Positions 8,793-21,404 of a DNA stretch of 64,000 nt are shown piece by piece. The position numbers were made by a program, and so were the translations under genes. The notes below the pieces were generated by a model. It searched no databases and had not been told where the DNA came from. It saw only the letters and a list, made by a program, of their open reading frames with translations. Positions within the stretch are counted from its first letter, which is position 1. Each line of letters begins with the position of its first letter. The stretch is from CAWBBA01 sp963741625. GTDB lineage: Bacteria > Desulfobacterota > Desulfomonilia > Desulfomonilales > Desulfomonilaceae. The stretch is taken from the NCBI GenBank assembly GCA_963741625.1, contig CAVUIT010000012.1:62001-126000 (forward strand). The letters are read 5' to 3'.

Positions 8793-9479
8793 ATGTTCGC
8801 CACACGGAAACTCATTCTTGTATTGTTGATGGCTGTATCACTCCTTTGTTCGTTCAGCGTGACTCCGAGTATAAGAGCTCTTGCAGCCGAGCCTCAGATC
8901 ACGCCTTCCGGTAGGGCGCTCAGGAATATGCTAGACTCAATGGGGGTCGAAGAGCTGTGGCTGGCCGGACACCATATCAATTGGAAGACAGGATTGCCAG
9001 ATGGGCGACCCTACTTGACGAAGGGCGCTCACACCCATTGCAGCGCCTTCGTCGCGGCCGTTGCTGCCCGATTGGGCATCTATATACTCCGACCTCCGGC
9101 GCATTCGCAGATCCACCTGGCAAATGCGCAAGTGGATTGGCTCCGAGCAGAGGGAAGTTCTCGCGGCTGGCGAGACGTGGAATCGGGGCAAGAAGCCCAA
9201 AAACTGGCCAACGAAGGTTTTCTTGTCGTAGCGGCATACAAGACCAGAAATCCACAGAAATCCGGTCACATTGTTGTTGTGAGGCCTCATGTCAAAAGCA
9301 AAGAAAAGCTCCAGGGAGAAGGTCCGCAAGTAATCCAGGCGTCAACCTACAATTTCTCAAGCACTACCCTTCGAAGAGGCTTCAGGTATCATGCCGGAGC
9401 ATTCGAGCGAGGCGAAATCGATTTCTTTGCTCACACCATACCTCCCGCTCGTCTCGCTGAATTTCGATCCGTTCAATGA
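8793..9479 (+). CDS. Exported NlpC/P60- or CHAP-like cysteine peptidase-type protein
   Basis: 228 residues with GGAAGG upstream of the ATG. A signal peptide (LILVLLMAVSLLCSFSV) is followed by a domain with HTHCSAFVAAVAARLGI, where the cysteine at the start of a helix fits the papain-like nucleophile. About 95 residues later comes KSGHIVVVRP, fitting the catalytic-histidine strand. Such proteins usually cleave peptidoglycan cross-bridge peptides or amide bonds in the periplasm. The family assignment rests on this Cys/His spacing and on export, not on full-length recognition. Immediate neighbours are gene remnants, so it has no clear operon. Confidence 0.6.
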   Translation: MFATRKLILVLLMAVSLLCSFSVTPSIRALAAEPQITPSGRALRNMLDSMGVEELWLAGHHINWKTGLPDGRPYLTKGAHTHCSAFVAAVAARLGIYILRPPAHSQIHLANAQVDWLRAEGSSRGWRDVESGQEAQKLANEGFLVVAAYKTRNPQKSGHIVVVRPHVKSKEKLQGEGPQVIQASTYNFSSTTLRRGFRYHAGAFERGEIDFFAHTIPPARLAEFRSVQ

Positions 9480-9536
9480 GAGGCGGAAACCTACTCGGGG
9501 CATATTTAGAGCCTATATTAAGGCCGCCAATACTGC

Positions 9537-9734
9537 AAATCCTGTGCTGTTGGAAACGCAGACCTCGGAGAGGGGCTGCCAGGGGCCGGTTACGATCTGG
9601 GTAAATGCACGTTCCTCTCGTGGCTCGGCGTGATGCCATATTTGACCACCGAGGCGGCCATAGCTACATTGCGCTTCGTTGCTTCAGCGCCGGTCGGAAG
9701 TGGAGTCGTCTTCGACTGCGCTGTCTCGCCATGA
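9537..9734 (+). pseudogene. Leucine-carboxyl-methyltransferase-like (PPM/TIGR00027 type) SAM methyltransferase fragment
   Basis: A short frame contains GYDLGKCTFLSWLGVMPYLT followed by TEAAIATLRFVASAPVGSGV and VFDCAVSP. This is very close to the central segment of the large PPM-type class I methyltransferase family (FFSWLGVTMYLT...TLRFVASLPPGSGIVFDYAV). The rest of the protein is absent and the frame stops at 9732, so it is a relic. Following sequence to about 10050 shows no further clear match. Confidence 0.55.
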
Positions 9735-10101
9735 CAGCTTCCTTGATCTTGTGGCTTCAGCGTTCCCCTTGGCTCGACACTACCGGGACGTGTTTGACGT
9801 AAACGGCCTCGCCAAGGATTTTCCTTGACTGGAGGAGCGGCGGTGACGTACAGTTCAGAACAAGGAAAAAACCAAGCTTTTTCGCCAACGTGACGACGGT
9901 TCTGCCTCCGCCGGGGCATGCGGGGGACATACGGGAGCATTTTCGGAGCCAGAGTGACGATCCCGAGACTGGGCATCGGTCTAAACATCGGCGAAATGGC
10001 GAGGCCGCAGCATAACTCTGGATCAATTAAATCATGACCGCGGCGTCCTCACTGCAAATGTGGCAGGAGTCGCGTGTGGACTTAAGCGGCAGGCTTATCA
10101 A

Positions 10102-10653
10102 ATGAAGAAAATAGTAGTTTCGGTCTTGGGGTACGACAGACCAGGTATTGTGGCATCTGTCTCAAAGGTCATGTTTGAAAACCAGTGCAATATTGAAGAC
10201 GTTAGCCAGACAATTTTGCAAACCGAGTTTGCCGGGGTTTTTATCGCATCGATACCTGAAGAGCTGCAAGAAGAGGATTTGCTTTCCTGCCTGGAGGAGA
10301 GGCTGGCTCCTATGGAGCTATCACTGCTGTTGAAGCCGATGCGAGCTGTGGGTGATTGGACTGCGCCAGAGAGTGCACCTTTTGTGCTCACTACAAGGGG
10401 TCCTGACCGGCTTGGTTTGGTCGTCGGCATCACGGAAGTCATGGTTCGATTCGGGATAAACATAACAAATCTCAAGGCCGTCTTTCGTGGAGGTGAAGAC
10501 CCACTGCGCAACATAATGATTTACGAGGTCGACATCCCGGTCGAAACGGACCAACATAATTTTCGGGAAGCGCTGCAGGAGCGTGCTAAAGAACTCGGGC
10601 TGGAAATTAGCCTGCAACACAGGGAAATTTTCGAAGCAATTCACCGAATATAA
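10102..10653 (+). CDS. Double-ACT-domain protein (GcvR/UPF0237-like)
   Basis: 183 residues from ATG 10102; a GTG start at 10060 would add 14 residues that do not fit the family. Two ACT domains: KKIVVSVLGYDRPGIVASVS (residues 2-80) and FVLTTRGPDRLGLVVGITEV (about 93-175). ACT domains bind small ligands, often amino acids; this tandem form is seen in the glycine cleavage repressor GcvR and in UPF0237 proteins. It lies 29 bases upstream of a UPF0210 gene, a pairing known from other bacteria, which suggests a shared sensory or regulatory role. The ribosome site before either start is weak. Confidence 0.8.
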   Translation: MKKIVVSVLGYDRPGIVASVSKVMFENQCNIEDVSQTILQTEFAGVFIASIPEELQEEDLLSCLEERLAPMELSLLLKPMRAVGDWTAPESAPFVLTTRGPDRLGLVVGITEVMVRFGINITNLKAVFRGGEDPLRNIMIYEVDIPVETDQHNFREALQERAKELGLEISLQHREIFEAIHRI

Positions 10654-10682
10654 ACAATTTACAGAATACGGGGTGGTTATCG

Positions 10683-12057
10683 ATGCTCAGTCGCAGGGAA
10701 GTACTCTCTACTCTCGAGATGCTCAAAAGCGAGCATCTGGACGTGAGAACCGTTACACTCGGAATAAGTCTATTCGATTGCGCCAGCCATGATCCGGAAC
10801 GTTTCAGGAAGAATATCCATGACAAAATCTGCCGTCTGGCGAATGATCTCGTCAGGACATGCAACGAAGTCGGAGACAGATATGGTGTCCCTGTCGTTAA
10901 CAAGCGCATTGCTGTAAGCCCTATTGCGGTAGCTGCCTGCCCATTCGGCCCTTCGGAGATGATGCATATTGCAAGAACGATGGATCGTGCAGCTCGGGAG
11001 GTGGGGATCGACTTCATCGGTGGTTTCGGAGCCCTTGTAGAAAAGGGGTTTACCCGCGGTGACCGCGCGCTCATAGAAGCCATCCCCGAAGCCCTAGCCA
11101 CGACTGAGAGAGTGTGCGCTTCAGTAAACGTGGCATCCACGCGAGCCGGGATTAACATGGACGCAGTCTGGCTCATGGGAAGGACCATTAAAGAAGCCGC
11201 TCGACTCACCGGAAAAGTCCAACGGAATCGCATGTGCAAAACTCTGCGTCTTTGCCAATATCCCACAGGATGTCCCCTTCATGGCCGGAGCATACCTTGG
11301 AGTGGGAGAACCCGACGCAGTCATAAATGTTGGAGTAAGCGGACCGGGTGTCGTAAAGAAAGCAATAGAAAGGGCCCGCGCTGCAAATCCTCGTCTCGAC
11401 CTCGGACACCTTTCCGACATAATAAAGAAGACTGCATTTAAGGTTACCCGAGTTGGGGAGCTTATAGGCAGACAGGTCGCCCTAAGTCTGGATGTTCCGT
11501 TCGGCGTGGTGGATCTCTCACTTGCGCCAACACCTAACGTAGGAGACAGTGTGGGAGAAATCTTTCAAAGCCTCGGCCTTAGTAGCATCGGAGTTCCCGG
11601 ATCCACAGCCCTCCTTGCACTCCTCAATGATGCTGTAAAGAAAGGCGGCGCATTTGCGAGTTCTTACGTAGGCGGCCTCAGTGGAGCGTTCATACCTGTG
11701 AGCGAAGATCGCAATATTGCGGAAGCTGTCCGAAAAGGCCATCTCTCACTCGCAAAGCTCGAGGCCATGACAAGTGTCTGTTCGGTGGGGCTCGATATGG
11801 TCGTCATGCCCGGGGACACGTCCGCAGAAACAATCGCCGCAATCATAGCGGACGAAATGGCCATAGGGGTCATAAACAATAAGACTACGGCAGCACGACT
11901 CATCCCCGTTCCGGGCAAGATAGCCGGCGAAAAAGCGTTCTTCGGCGGTCTTCTTGGGGAAGCGACCATCATTCCGATTCCAGGTGATGGCGGTTCCAAG
12001 GAATTCATCTCCCTCGGTGGCAGCATCCCCGCTCCAACACGGAGTTTGATCAACTGA
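10683..12057 (+). pseudogene. UPF0210 (DUF711/PFL family) protein, split by one frameshift
   Basis: The first part (10683 to about 11205) begins MLSRREVLSTLEMLKSEHLD and reads through VNKRIAVSPIAVAACPFG. The second part resumes in another frame as NGIACAKLCVFANIPQDV, then PFMAGAYLGVGEPDAVINVG, and runs to GGSIPAPTRSLIN. Joined, they give about 455 residues, the normal family length, with no other damage. The break lies in CTCACCGGAAAAGTCC near 11205, a short A run. UPF0210 proteins have known structures but no firm function; the family co-occurs with the ACT-domain partner found directly upstream. It may be intact in the real genome if the break is a sequence error. Confidence 0.8.
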
Positions 12058-12235
12058 GTGACAAACTGCCAGGAGGCCATAGGCGGTCAGATCCCGAAGT
12101 CGCCCACTAACAACAGCGACTCGAACCGACACCCACTCGGGAAATATTGGGTAGTCTTGCCCGAAATTTTTCAGTTTATTCGTATAGACCAGACATTTCA
12201 GTCAATTGAAATCGAGAAGGGGGGAGGAGCGACGA

Positions 12236-12817
12236 ATGAAAAAGGAAGGGCGAATTGCGGCTGAGAATATGTTTCTTAGGGCCGGTGGCAAGATCACCAA
12301 CATAGAGATAGCAAAGCTGGTAAAAGTAAACCGCCTCACTGTCGGCCGATGGAAACGTGACGACAATTGGAAATCAAAATTAAAGGCAGGAGAGCATGCC
12401 GCTCCCCAAAAAGCCGCCGGAGTGATAAGGAAAAAGGCCGCTCGAGACAAGGCTGTGAAGCTGTATAACGAAGTTGCCGGAAATGTAACAAACAAAGAGC
12501 TTGCTAAGAAGGTCGGAGTCAGCGCTCCAACTATCAGCAATTGGAAACGGGCAGATGGGTGGATCGACCAGCTTACTCCTTCAGAATCAGAAGCGCGGGC
12601 CCTATTGAAGGAAGAGGCCGAGCTTGTTGTTGGCCAACTGGCGTTTCCAGAGCAAATTATTCAGATCAATCAGAGGATAGATAACCTGTTTAAGCGAGAC
12701 TGCCTGACCGCAAGTGAGGTTGCCGATCTGGCTGAGGCCAAAAGCGCCTTGTTCAAAGCTGTGGACATTTATCTGGCCATTGTTCACGACGTTGGACGAA
12801 TGAAATCAGAGGACTGA
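12236..12817 (+). CDS. Terminase-small-subunit-like HTH protein
   Basis: 193 residues from the ATG at 12236, chosen because GGGAGGAG precedes it. Two repeated helix-turn-helix units are visible: AGGKITNIEIAKLVKVNRLT followed by VGRWKRDDNW, and VAGNVTNKELAKKVGVSAPT followed by ISNWKRADGW. This is the N-terminal DNA-binding form found in small terminase subunits of phages and relatives. The C-terminal half is helical and charged. No large terminase gene is near, so it is more likely a phage-derived DNA-binding protein than part of a working packaging system. Confidence 0.6.
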   Translation: MKKEGRIAAENMFLRAGGKITNIEIAKLVKVNRLTVGRWKRDDNWKSKLKAGEHAAPQKAAGVIRKKAARDKAVKLYNEVAGNVTNKELAKKVGVSAPTISNWKRADGWIDQLTPSESEARALLKEEAELVVGQLAFPEQIIQINQRIDNLFKRDCLTASEVADLAEAKSALFKAVDIYLAIVHDVGRMKSED

Positions 12818-13280
12818 TCGAGCTTCTTCGTTCCGTTTCCACTGCGAGAACTTTGGACCATGATTGCCCAAGCAACAGGTCAGTTCATTCTTATTGAACG
12901 GACCCAGTGTGTAGTAATTGTCTTCGCAAGATTTACTTGGTGGTGGCCGGTTGCGTAGCAGGAGTCGCCCTTTGCCCTCTAAGGTGCGGCGTGATGGTTT
13001 TCGATTCGAGAATAAACCTGTCACCCGCCAATTACCCCGACGCCTTGTATAAACGTCTTCTTAATGACCGAACGGCATCCGTAGAGTGTTTCGCGTCAGA
13101 ATTCTTATCCCCCCAACTGAATCCTTTCTTGAATTCATGCGTCTGCCTAATAAAGTGATCTTGTAGAAGAATTGTGGTGGTTTTAATGAAAAATACCAAC
13201 CATCCCCCGGTGTTTTGCGATCTTGCTTCTACCTTTGTGTTTTCCTGGCCCAATCGCGCGCCCAGGCAGGAGATTATGTT
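12818..13280. other. Intergenic region, no supported gene
   Basis: About 460 bases between the HTH gene and the SH3 gene. Small open frames on both strands lack ribosome sites and known motifs. AGGAGATT just before 13281 is the SH3 gene's ribosome site. Confidence 0.4.
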
Positions 13281-14590
13281 ATGAAGCTTTCTAACTGGAT
13301 TACACTATTTATTCTGACAAATCTGGTAATGTTGTATCCTTATTCCAGCTCAAATGCGGACGAACTGGTATGGGGAGAAAACGTGGGCCCTGTCTCGGCT
13401 TACGTCAACCAGAAAGATCAAGCGCTGGGTTTGACGATTCGTTTGGGCCCATCTCCCGAAGCCAAGTTGTTGGGTCACATTCCGTTTGGAGCAAAGATTA
13501 GGGGTTATAACGAATTCAAATCCGGATGGATCAAATTGAAAAGCCCTGTTGGCGCTGGATGGGTAAATATTGCGTTCTTGAAGCCGCAACCGTTCGAAGG
13601 CATCGTGACAAAAGTTGACAGTACGGAACTGTGTCTGGCCATAAGGGCAGGTCCAGCCTCATCACATGAAAAAATCGGCTGTGCCCAAATTGGTGAAGTT
13701 CTCAAGTTTACGGGCATAATGACCACAGCAAATTGGGTCCAGCTTACGGATCGGCACGGATGGGTCGATGCTTCCTCGGTTCAGCTGTCGCCACAGGCTC
13801 CGCAGGCTTTCGAGGCCAATAAGGACAATCCGCCGCGCAACCTCGGTGGAGCCGGTGCACAGTTCATCTCGCGAAAAAAGTGTAGCAACGACTCCCCGGC
13901 CAGGACCCGACCATAGAAAAGAAATCGGGATCTGAGAAGGCACCTGCCGAGTCTGCCCTGACTTCGACCCCTTCTGCTCGGATTGTAGCTCCCCTACCCA
14001 AGGCGGCCCAAGGAAAGGAAGAACTACCTGCTGTCGAGTGTATAAGTGGGTGGTGCGTGGATCGCGACAGTTCCCAGGTGACACATAACGGCAAGGCGGT
14101 GTCCGGAATCGAATGTTTTAAGAACGAGATATGCGCCGGCATTGTGGGTCAACATCACGCGATAGAAGCTACTCGCAAAGGAATTATGACCTTTGGAAAT
14201 TTCAAACTGTTTGCGAGCGGGGTTATACTTGATTTCGTGTCAGGGAAAACAGTAGCCTATTGCAACGATAAGGGCAGCGTTGATCATAAATGTGTAACAA
14301 GCTTTTTGCGCAAGACATTTGCAGGTATTAGTGAGGGAAGCAAAAGCGCTTCCGGTTCGGCGAAGGGCGACGTTTCAAAGGAAAAGATAAAAAAGAAGGG
14401 TGAGAACACTTCCGAATCCAAGCAGCAACCAAGATCCACTGCAGGGGCCCCTGAGCGATTGCAGTCATTTGACCAAAACGCATGTTACTCCAAGTGCCCC
14501 TGCGCTATGGGAGGGACGGAGGCATGTGCCAACTGCAAACAAAGATGTGATGACCAGTTCTGGAAGGCTTTTGACGAGAAATCAAAGTAA
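13281..14590 (+). pseudogene. Exported bacterial SH3-domain protein with Cys-rich C-terminus, split by a frameshift
   Basis: The ATG at 13281 follows AGGAG. Signal peptide (WITLFILTNLVMLYPYSSSNA), then two SH3-like units: TIRLGPSPEAKLLGHIPFGA with WIKLKSPVGAGWVN, and LAIRAGPASSHEKIGC with WVQLTDRHGWVDASSV. Near 13875, in a run of six A, the frame changes and continues without interruption to 14590 (ECISGWCVDRDSSQVTHNGK ... CYSKCPCAMGGTEACANCKQ). Joined length is about 435 residues. SH3b domains bind cell-wall peptides; the cysteine-rich end could be disulphide-bonded in the periplasm. The homopolymer position makes a sequencing slip plausible. Confidence 0.65.
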
Positions 14591-14728
14591 AGAAAGGGGA
14601 TTGATCCGAACCCGGAAACCATCACAACTGTCGACCTCTTGATGCGTGATCAGACTGGCGTAGAGGCAACGAAACTGCCACTGGTGCATGGAACTGAATC
14701 GGAACCGTAAGCTAGGAATGAGAAATCC

Positions 14729-14902
14729 ATGACCAAGACGCCTTGTCGTCGCGATTTCCTGAAGTCCGGACTGGCAGCCACAGGAACAGACTTGCACCTC
14801 AGAGCGAGTCAAAGGCGATTTGAGCAACTCTCCGGCTGCCCCCTACCTAGCCCCCCCTTGTCTCAGCCGAGATCTTGCTACCAGGTGCATCTGGGAAGGT
14901 GA
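14729..14902 (+). pseudogene. Twin-arginine signal peptide fragment
   Basis: A 57-codon frame starting MTKTPCRRDFLKSGLAATGT. RRDFLKSG fits the Tat export motif (S/T)RRxFLK and the start of many exported oxidoreductases; AGGA lies upstream. After about 25 residues the hydrophobic region and any enzyme are missing, so it looks like the broken 5' end of a Tat-exported protein gene. Confidence 0.4.
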
Positions 14903-15220
14903 GTCGCCTTTAGGATATCTTTGATAGGCTGTCAATGTTACTCTAGTCAATTTCGCACATCGAGCACCGATAATTTTCGTCTTTTTTGAATTCGACGTCG
15001 GATTTTTCAAGATGAAAATCTTGAATGATAAGACCGAGGAGCCCATCTTTTTCCAAAATATGGCGGTCGGCGGTGATCCCGCGCGGAACGCGGGACTTCT
15101 TTCCCGGTGAACGGTTACACCCAATTTGTCCCACCGGGATTCAGAAGGAGGTATTGGAATTGTTGCGTCACGCATAACGATTGATTGAACCTTTTCCCAT
15201 AACAATAATTCACTTGCAGA
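14903..15220. other. Gene-poor stretch with a TCCCGCG/CGCGGGA hairpin
   Basis: A palindrome TCCCGCG-CGGAA-CGCGGGA lies at about 15077-15095, similar to the one in the element at 4251. A minus-strand frame (15134-14943) ending RCSMCEID has coding-like texture but no recognised domain; it may be a relic. Confidence 0.35.
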
Positions 15221-17087
<1,867 letters not shown>

Positions 17088-17088
17088 T

Positions 17089-17538
17089 TCAATGCTCCTG
17101 CGGACGCTGTACGACCGTGAGCCAGAACTGCTCGATGGATTTCACCACGTGAATGAATTGGTCCAGGTCTACCGGTTTGGTTACGTAACAATTTGCATGG
17201 AGGTTGTAAGTTTTGACAATGTCCTGTTCGGCAGCCGAAGAAGTCAATATGACAACGGGGATGCGTTTTAACTCCTGGTCTTTTTTTATCTCCGCCAACA
17301 CTTCTCGACCATCTTTCTTGGGCAGGTTCAGGTCCAGCAGTATCAGTTCGGGCCGAGGTGCATCAGAATACTTCCCTTCTCGACGCAGGAATGCCATGGC
17401 TTCCACTCCGTCAGCCACAACGTTCAAGCTGTTGAGTATTTTGCCATCCTTGAGCGCTTCCTCGGTCAAACGCACGTCTCCTGGATTATCCTCCACTAAT
17501 AAGATCTCGATGCCTCTATTCACTGGTTCCCCGTTCAT
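17089..17538 (-). CDS. Single-domain response regulator (Rcp1-like)
   Basis: 149 residues, a receiver domain only. Acidic pair E16/D17 in LLVEDNPGD, phosphoacceptor D69 in LILLDLNLPKKDG, Thr/Ser in VVILTSSAAEQD and Lys in YVTKPVDLDQF are all present. The extended LDLNLPKKDGREVL style is typical of receivers that pair with phytochrome-like or HAMP/PAS kinases. It has no output domain, so it should pass phosphate on or act by protein contact. It sits between the kinase gene (12 bases) and the NtrC-type gene (1 base), suggesting a phosphorelay or a competing phosphate sink. Confidence 0.92.
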   Translation of the reverse strand: MNGEPVNRGIEILLVEDNPGDVRLTEEALKDGKILNSLNVVADGVEAMAFLRREGKYSDAPRPELILLDLNLPKKDGREVLAEIKKDQELKRIPVVILTSSAAEQDIVKTYNLHANCYVTKPVDLDQFIHVVKSIEQFWLTVVQRPQEH

Positions 17539-17550
17539 CCCAGGTCCCTT

Positions 17551-19991
17551 TCATGGAATGGTGAAAAAAAAGGTGGCTCCCTGCCCCGGCTCAGATTCCA
17601 CCCAGATCTGACCACCGTGGCCTTCAACGATCTTCTTGCAAATCGCCAAACCTATTCCGGTTCCAGGATATTCCCCTCTCCCATGCAGGCGCTGGAAGAT
17701 TCCGAATATACGGTCGGAGTGCTCCGGATCGATTCCAATACCTTTGTCTCGGACAGAGAACAGCCACTTGCCGTTCTTTGGTTCGGCAGAAACATGTATG
17801 CGTCTGAGTCTCGGTTCCGCGAAACTTGACCGCATTGCCTATGAGATTCTGAAAGAGCTGCACGAGCTGCGTAGCATCAGCCGTAACTGTTGGAAGAGGC
17901 TCATGAGTAACTTGCGCACAACATTCCGCAAGCGAGGCTTGCAGGTTACCCAGAGCTTGTTTCAGGATTGCCTCACAATCAACGGCCCCGAGAGACCTCT
18001 CGCGGGTTCCTAATCGCGATAATTCGAGAAGGTCCGTGATCAACCCCTGCATGCGCTTGGCCCCATCCACCGCATAAGCGATAAACTCGTCGGCGTCCTC
18101 GTCGAGTTTATCTTTGTAACGCCGTTCCAATAGTTGCACGTAGCTTGAAATCATTCGGAGCGGCTCTTGCAAGTCATGAGATGCAACGTATGCAAACTGT
18201 TGCAACTCCGTGTTTGAGCGTTGCAACTCCGATTCCACCTGTTTACGTTCATTGATTTCGTTGATTAATTGCTCATTGGTCACAACTAATTCGGAAGTGC
18301 GTTCCCTGATTCGCTGCTCAAGCTCAACCACATGGCGTGCTTCGCTGGCCCGTAGAGCCTCCTCCGCCTTCTTGCGATCACTGATATCTCGCGCTGCGGC
18401 AAAGACACCGATGATTTTGCCAGACTCATCTTGATAAAGGGACGCATTGTACATTACCGAAGTGAACGACCCGTCTTTGTGACTAATCACCAATTCATAG
18501 TCTGTTACCGAACCATCTCGAAAAACCTGCTGGTATCCCGCCCTGGCTTTTTCGGGATCGGTGAAATAATCGGAAAAATCCGACCCAATGAGTTCGTTAC
18601 GTGAAAACCCTGTGACTTTCTCGGTTGCTGCATTTACATCGGTGATCTTTCCTTCTGTGCTGATGGTGACAAGTGGGTCAAGACTCGCCTCTATAAGGCT
18701 ACGGTTGTATGCGCTGGCTGCTTGTAACGCAGTCTCTGCCCGCTTCCGCTCGGAGATATCCCAGGCTAGGTCAGCTAAGAGCGAGACGGTTTCAATGTCA
18801 CTCGCGGCCGTAATCCACTGGTTTGTTGCCCACACCGAGAACTGCCACGAGCCGGTCACCTCGAAAAACCGGAACGACCAACTCGCGGATGACATCCGCG
18901 TGCCCGTCGGGCATGCCCTTGCGGTGTGGCAAGGCTGAGTAGTCATTATGAATCACCGCCCTTCGTTCAGAAATGCAGTCCGCCCATACCCCAGCTTTAT
19001 CCAAGTCATAATGGAGGCCCTTGCCTTCGGCAGTACACATTTCCGCCAATGTTCTCGTTGACCAGGCCTGGAGCCAAAGAGTCCTTTGATCAGCTTCAAG
19101 GAAATGGTAGAAGCCGATCGAACTGCCGGTCAACGCTTCCACTTCGTCCAGGGTGGCCTGAAGCAGTTCATCCAGAGAGTGCGACGAGGCGTATTTCACC
19201 AATCGAAGGCGTGCCAGGATGATACTTTCGGAGCGCTTCCGTTCCTCTATTTCAGCTTGCAAGGAATCGTGGATCGTTTTAAGACGCCCAACCATTGTGT
19301 TAAATGCCTGAGCCAATTTCCCCACCTCGTCCTCGCCCCTTGTATCCACGGCATATTCAAAATTTCCCTCACCGATGATCTCTGCACCTCTTGACAGTTC
19401 TTGAAGCGGATAAACGACGTTCTTTCTAATCTGATAAAGGTTTATTACTATGAGGCCGATCAATAATATAGAGGTTGCCAAAATCAGTGTTTGAGCTAGT
19501 TTCTGCCTTCTCAGCGTAGAGGATTGAGAGGCTGTGTGCAGGTGCTCCGCGGCATTGACCAGTTCTTCCAATCGCACGGACATCATTCCGGCCAATGTCT
19601 CTTTCAATACTTTCAAGTTCTGACGCTGCTCTCCAGAACTCACTAACTGAATGATCTGAGGGTGAAGCGAATTCACGGCTTGATATTTAATCTCTAAGTC
19701 TTTCACCAATACTTGGTCGATTGATTCGAAGCCCTTTGCGTCATTGATAATTTTGCCGAGAAACTCATCTCGCTTGTTCCACTGTCTCAAGGGACGACTG
19801 TCTCCATGAGTCAAATATTCATCCATAAGGGCCTTCAGCAGAAACGCGCTTCGGACCACTTGCGAAGAGACCCTAAGTTGGTCGATTCCGTTTTCCACTT
19901 CATGAGCATTCCAGAGGAGAATCGACCCGATTATCAAGATAATTAGAATGATAATGCCGGAAGCTACTTGTATTCTGCGCTCGATGGTCAT
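17551..19991 (-). pseudogene. Membrane histidine kinase (TM-HAMP-GAF-PAS-HisKA-HATPase) with two frameshifts
   Basis: The three frame segments fit one protein of about 813 residues. Segment 1 (19991 to about 18810): TM helix, periplasmic helical sensor with KALMDEYLTHGDSRPL, second TM (LILATSILLIGLIVINLY), HAMP (RGEDEVGKLAQAFNTM) and a GAF domain ending LVAVLGVGNKP. Segment 2 (to about 17830): PAS, coiled coil and HisKA with FAYVASHDLQEPLRMISSYV. Segment 3: the ATPase domain with DKGIGIDPEHSDRIFGIFQR and GTGIGLAICKKIVEGHGG. The HDLQEPLR box is the type found with Rcp1-like regulators, matching the next gene. It starts 8 bases after the substrate-binding protein gene. Confidence 0.85.
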
Positions 19992-19999
19992 TTGTCTAC

Positions 20000-20990
20000 C
20001 TAATGAAGCATCTCGATCTTTTCAGGTTTAACGGAATTCAAGGCATCGAAATGGATGAAATCCAACAGGTCCGGCATTTTGAATTTCTCAACCCCTTGCC
20101 TGGAGTTCATCCATCTCAGTTCGGCCTCCATCGCCACGACGAAAGGGCGACTCAAGGAGAGTGTGAAGGCATGTGTATCCCATAGTTCCGGCATATGGTT
20201 CGATCCCACTTGGGCTGCCACAATCTGTCTGGCCTTATCCCGTTGATTCTTAATGTATTCTTCCGCCGAAGCCAGTGCGGCCAGTACCGGCGCGTATTGC
20301 AGAAGATCGCTTTCTCAAAGTGTCATCGGTGCCGATAAGTAACCAGTAAAAGTCTTGTCCGCCCTGGGCCGACCAACTTACCCCATTTGTTCCCAGCTTC
20401 TTTTGCATTTGTCTGGCAAAAGGCTCCCACACCACCGCTGCATCAATGTCGCCTCGTGTGATAGCTTTCACCTCTTCTGTAGGAGGCAGGTCCACTATTT
20501 CACAGTCCTGCAAAGCAATTTGGTGAAACATCAGCAAGAGATGGAGATAATACTCCGCCACACTGTCACGCACCAACCCGATACGCTTCTTCCTGAGGTC
20601 CGACATCTGCGTGATACCGTGATCCTTTCTCGCGACAAGTTTCAAGTTGTTAGTTTGACCAACAACGGCAAGGACTCGAACGTCAGGCCGCTTAAAAACG
20701 TTGCGAGCAAAAACGAATTCAGTAATGGTCGCCAGATCCACGTTCCCGGCCAAGAGATCCATGTAGGACTCGAGACCTGATTCATGCGTTTTTAGCTGGA
20801 CGTTGACACCTTGGTCAGAGAAGTACCCTTGGTCCTTGGCAATCCAGAACAAGGCCGAAAGGTCCCCCAAATAAGTTCCGATAGTTAGTTTTTCCGGTGG
20901 TCCGACCGCTTTCGGCTTTGAGGATTCACAGCCGAAAAACGCGACCAGACCGACTACAAATAACACAGCGAGAAGGCTTCGGATCTTCAC
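20000..20990 (-). pseudogene. NMT1/SsuA-like substrate-binding lipoprotein, one frameshift
   Basis: The N-terminus has a lipoprotein signal with lipobox-like VAFFGC. The fold signature of nitrate/sulfonate/taurine-type binding proteins follows (GTYLGDLSALFWIAKDQGYF, GNVDLATITEFVFA, LRKKRIGLVRDSVAEYYLH, ITRGDIDAAVVWEPFA). Near 20303 the frame changes and continues as DLLQYAPVLAALASAEEYIK to the end at 20000. Joined length is about 330 residues, the usual size. No permease or ATPase gene accompanies it; instead it heads an operon with a HAMP kinase, a receiver and an NtrC-type activator. That suggests it presents a ligand to the kinase rather than to a transporter (inference). Confidence 0.85.
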
Positions 20991-21065
20991 TTGATGAATT
21001 TCCCTTCAATGTCATTTGGCAGCCGCTACCATCAAGCAATTAGATTATCAAGTAAATGCAGTCTG

Positions 21066-21347
21066 CTACTTCTTGGCGTCTCCTTCAAAATGACCCTTCA
21101 GCAACTGATGGATTGCGTACCCACTCGCCAGGGGACCGACTGAACCAAGTTCTTCATACCGAGTGACGCCCGATATTAAGGTCGCTAGTACAGCCGCTGC
21201 TGTGCCGCTTGGTTTGCTCGCCCCCGTCTCCCATCGAGATACGGAGATCATTCCCACATTCAATATGGTCGCTAAAGCCTGCTGAGACAGCCCTTTTTCG
21301 ATACGAAACTTTCTGATAGACTCCGGCGTAAGGATTACTTTTGTCAT
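21066..21347 (-). CDS. XRE-family helix-turn-helix regulator (antitoxin-like)
   Basis: 93 residues from the ATG at 21347; longer starts exist but add an unrelated Ile-rich lead. The HTH (LTPESIRKFRIEKGLSQQAL, NVGMISVSRWETGASKPSG) is like those of the HigA/MqsA-type antitoxins and XRE repressors, followed by a short C-terminal helix region. The upstream sequence is A/T-rich (AAATTTTAAAATT), a possible promoter and autoregulation site. No toxin-like gene is directly beside it, so a stand-alone regulator is equally likely. Confidence 0.75.
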   Translation of the reverse strand: MTKVILTPESIRKFRIEKGLSQQALATILNVGMISVSRWETGASKPSGTAAAVLATLISGVTRYEELGSVGPLASGYAIHQLLKGHFEGDAKK

Positions 21348-21404
21348 AATTTTAAAATTTATCATATGAATAACCAGAATGTCCAGAATCAAAATTTCTT
21401 TCAA

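Noticed and set aside
9590..9988. A 132-residue minus-strand open frame
   Set aside because: Overlaps the methyltransferase remnant on the other strand and shows no motif.
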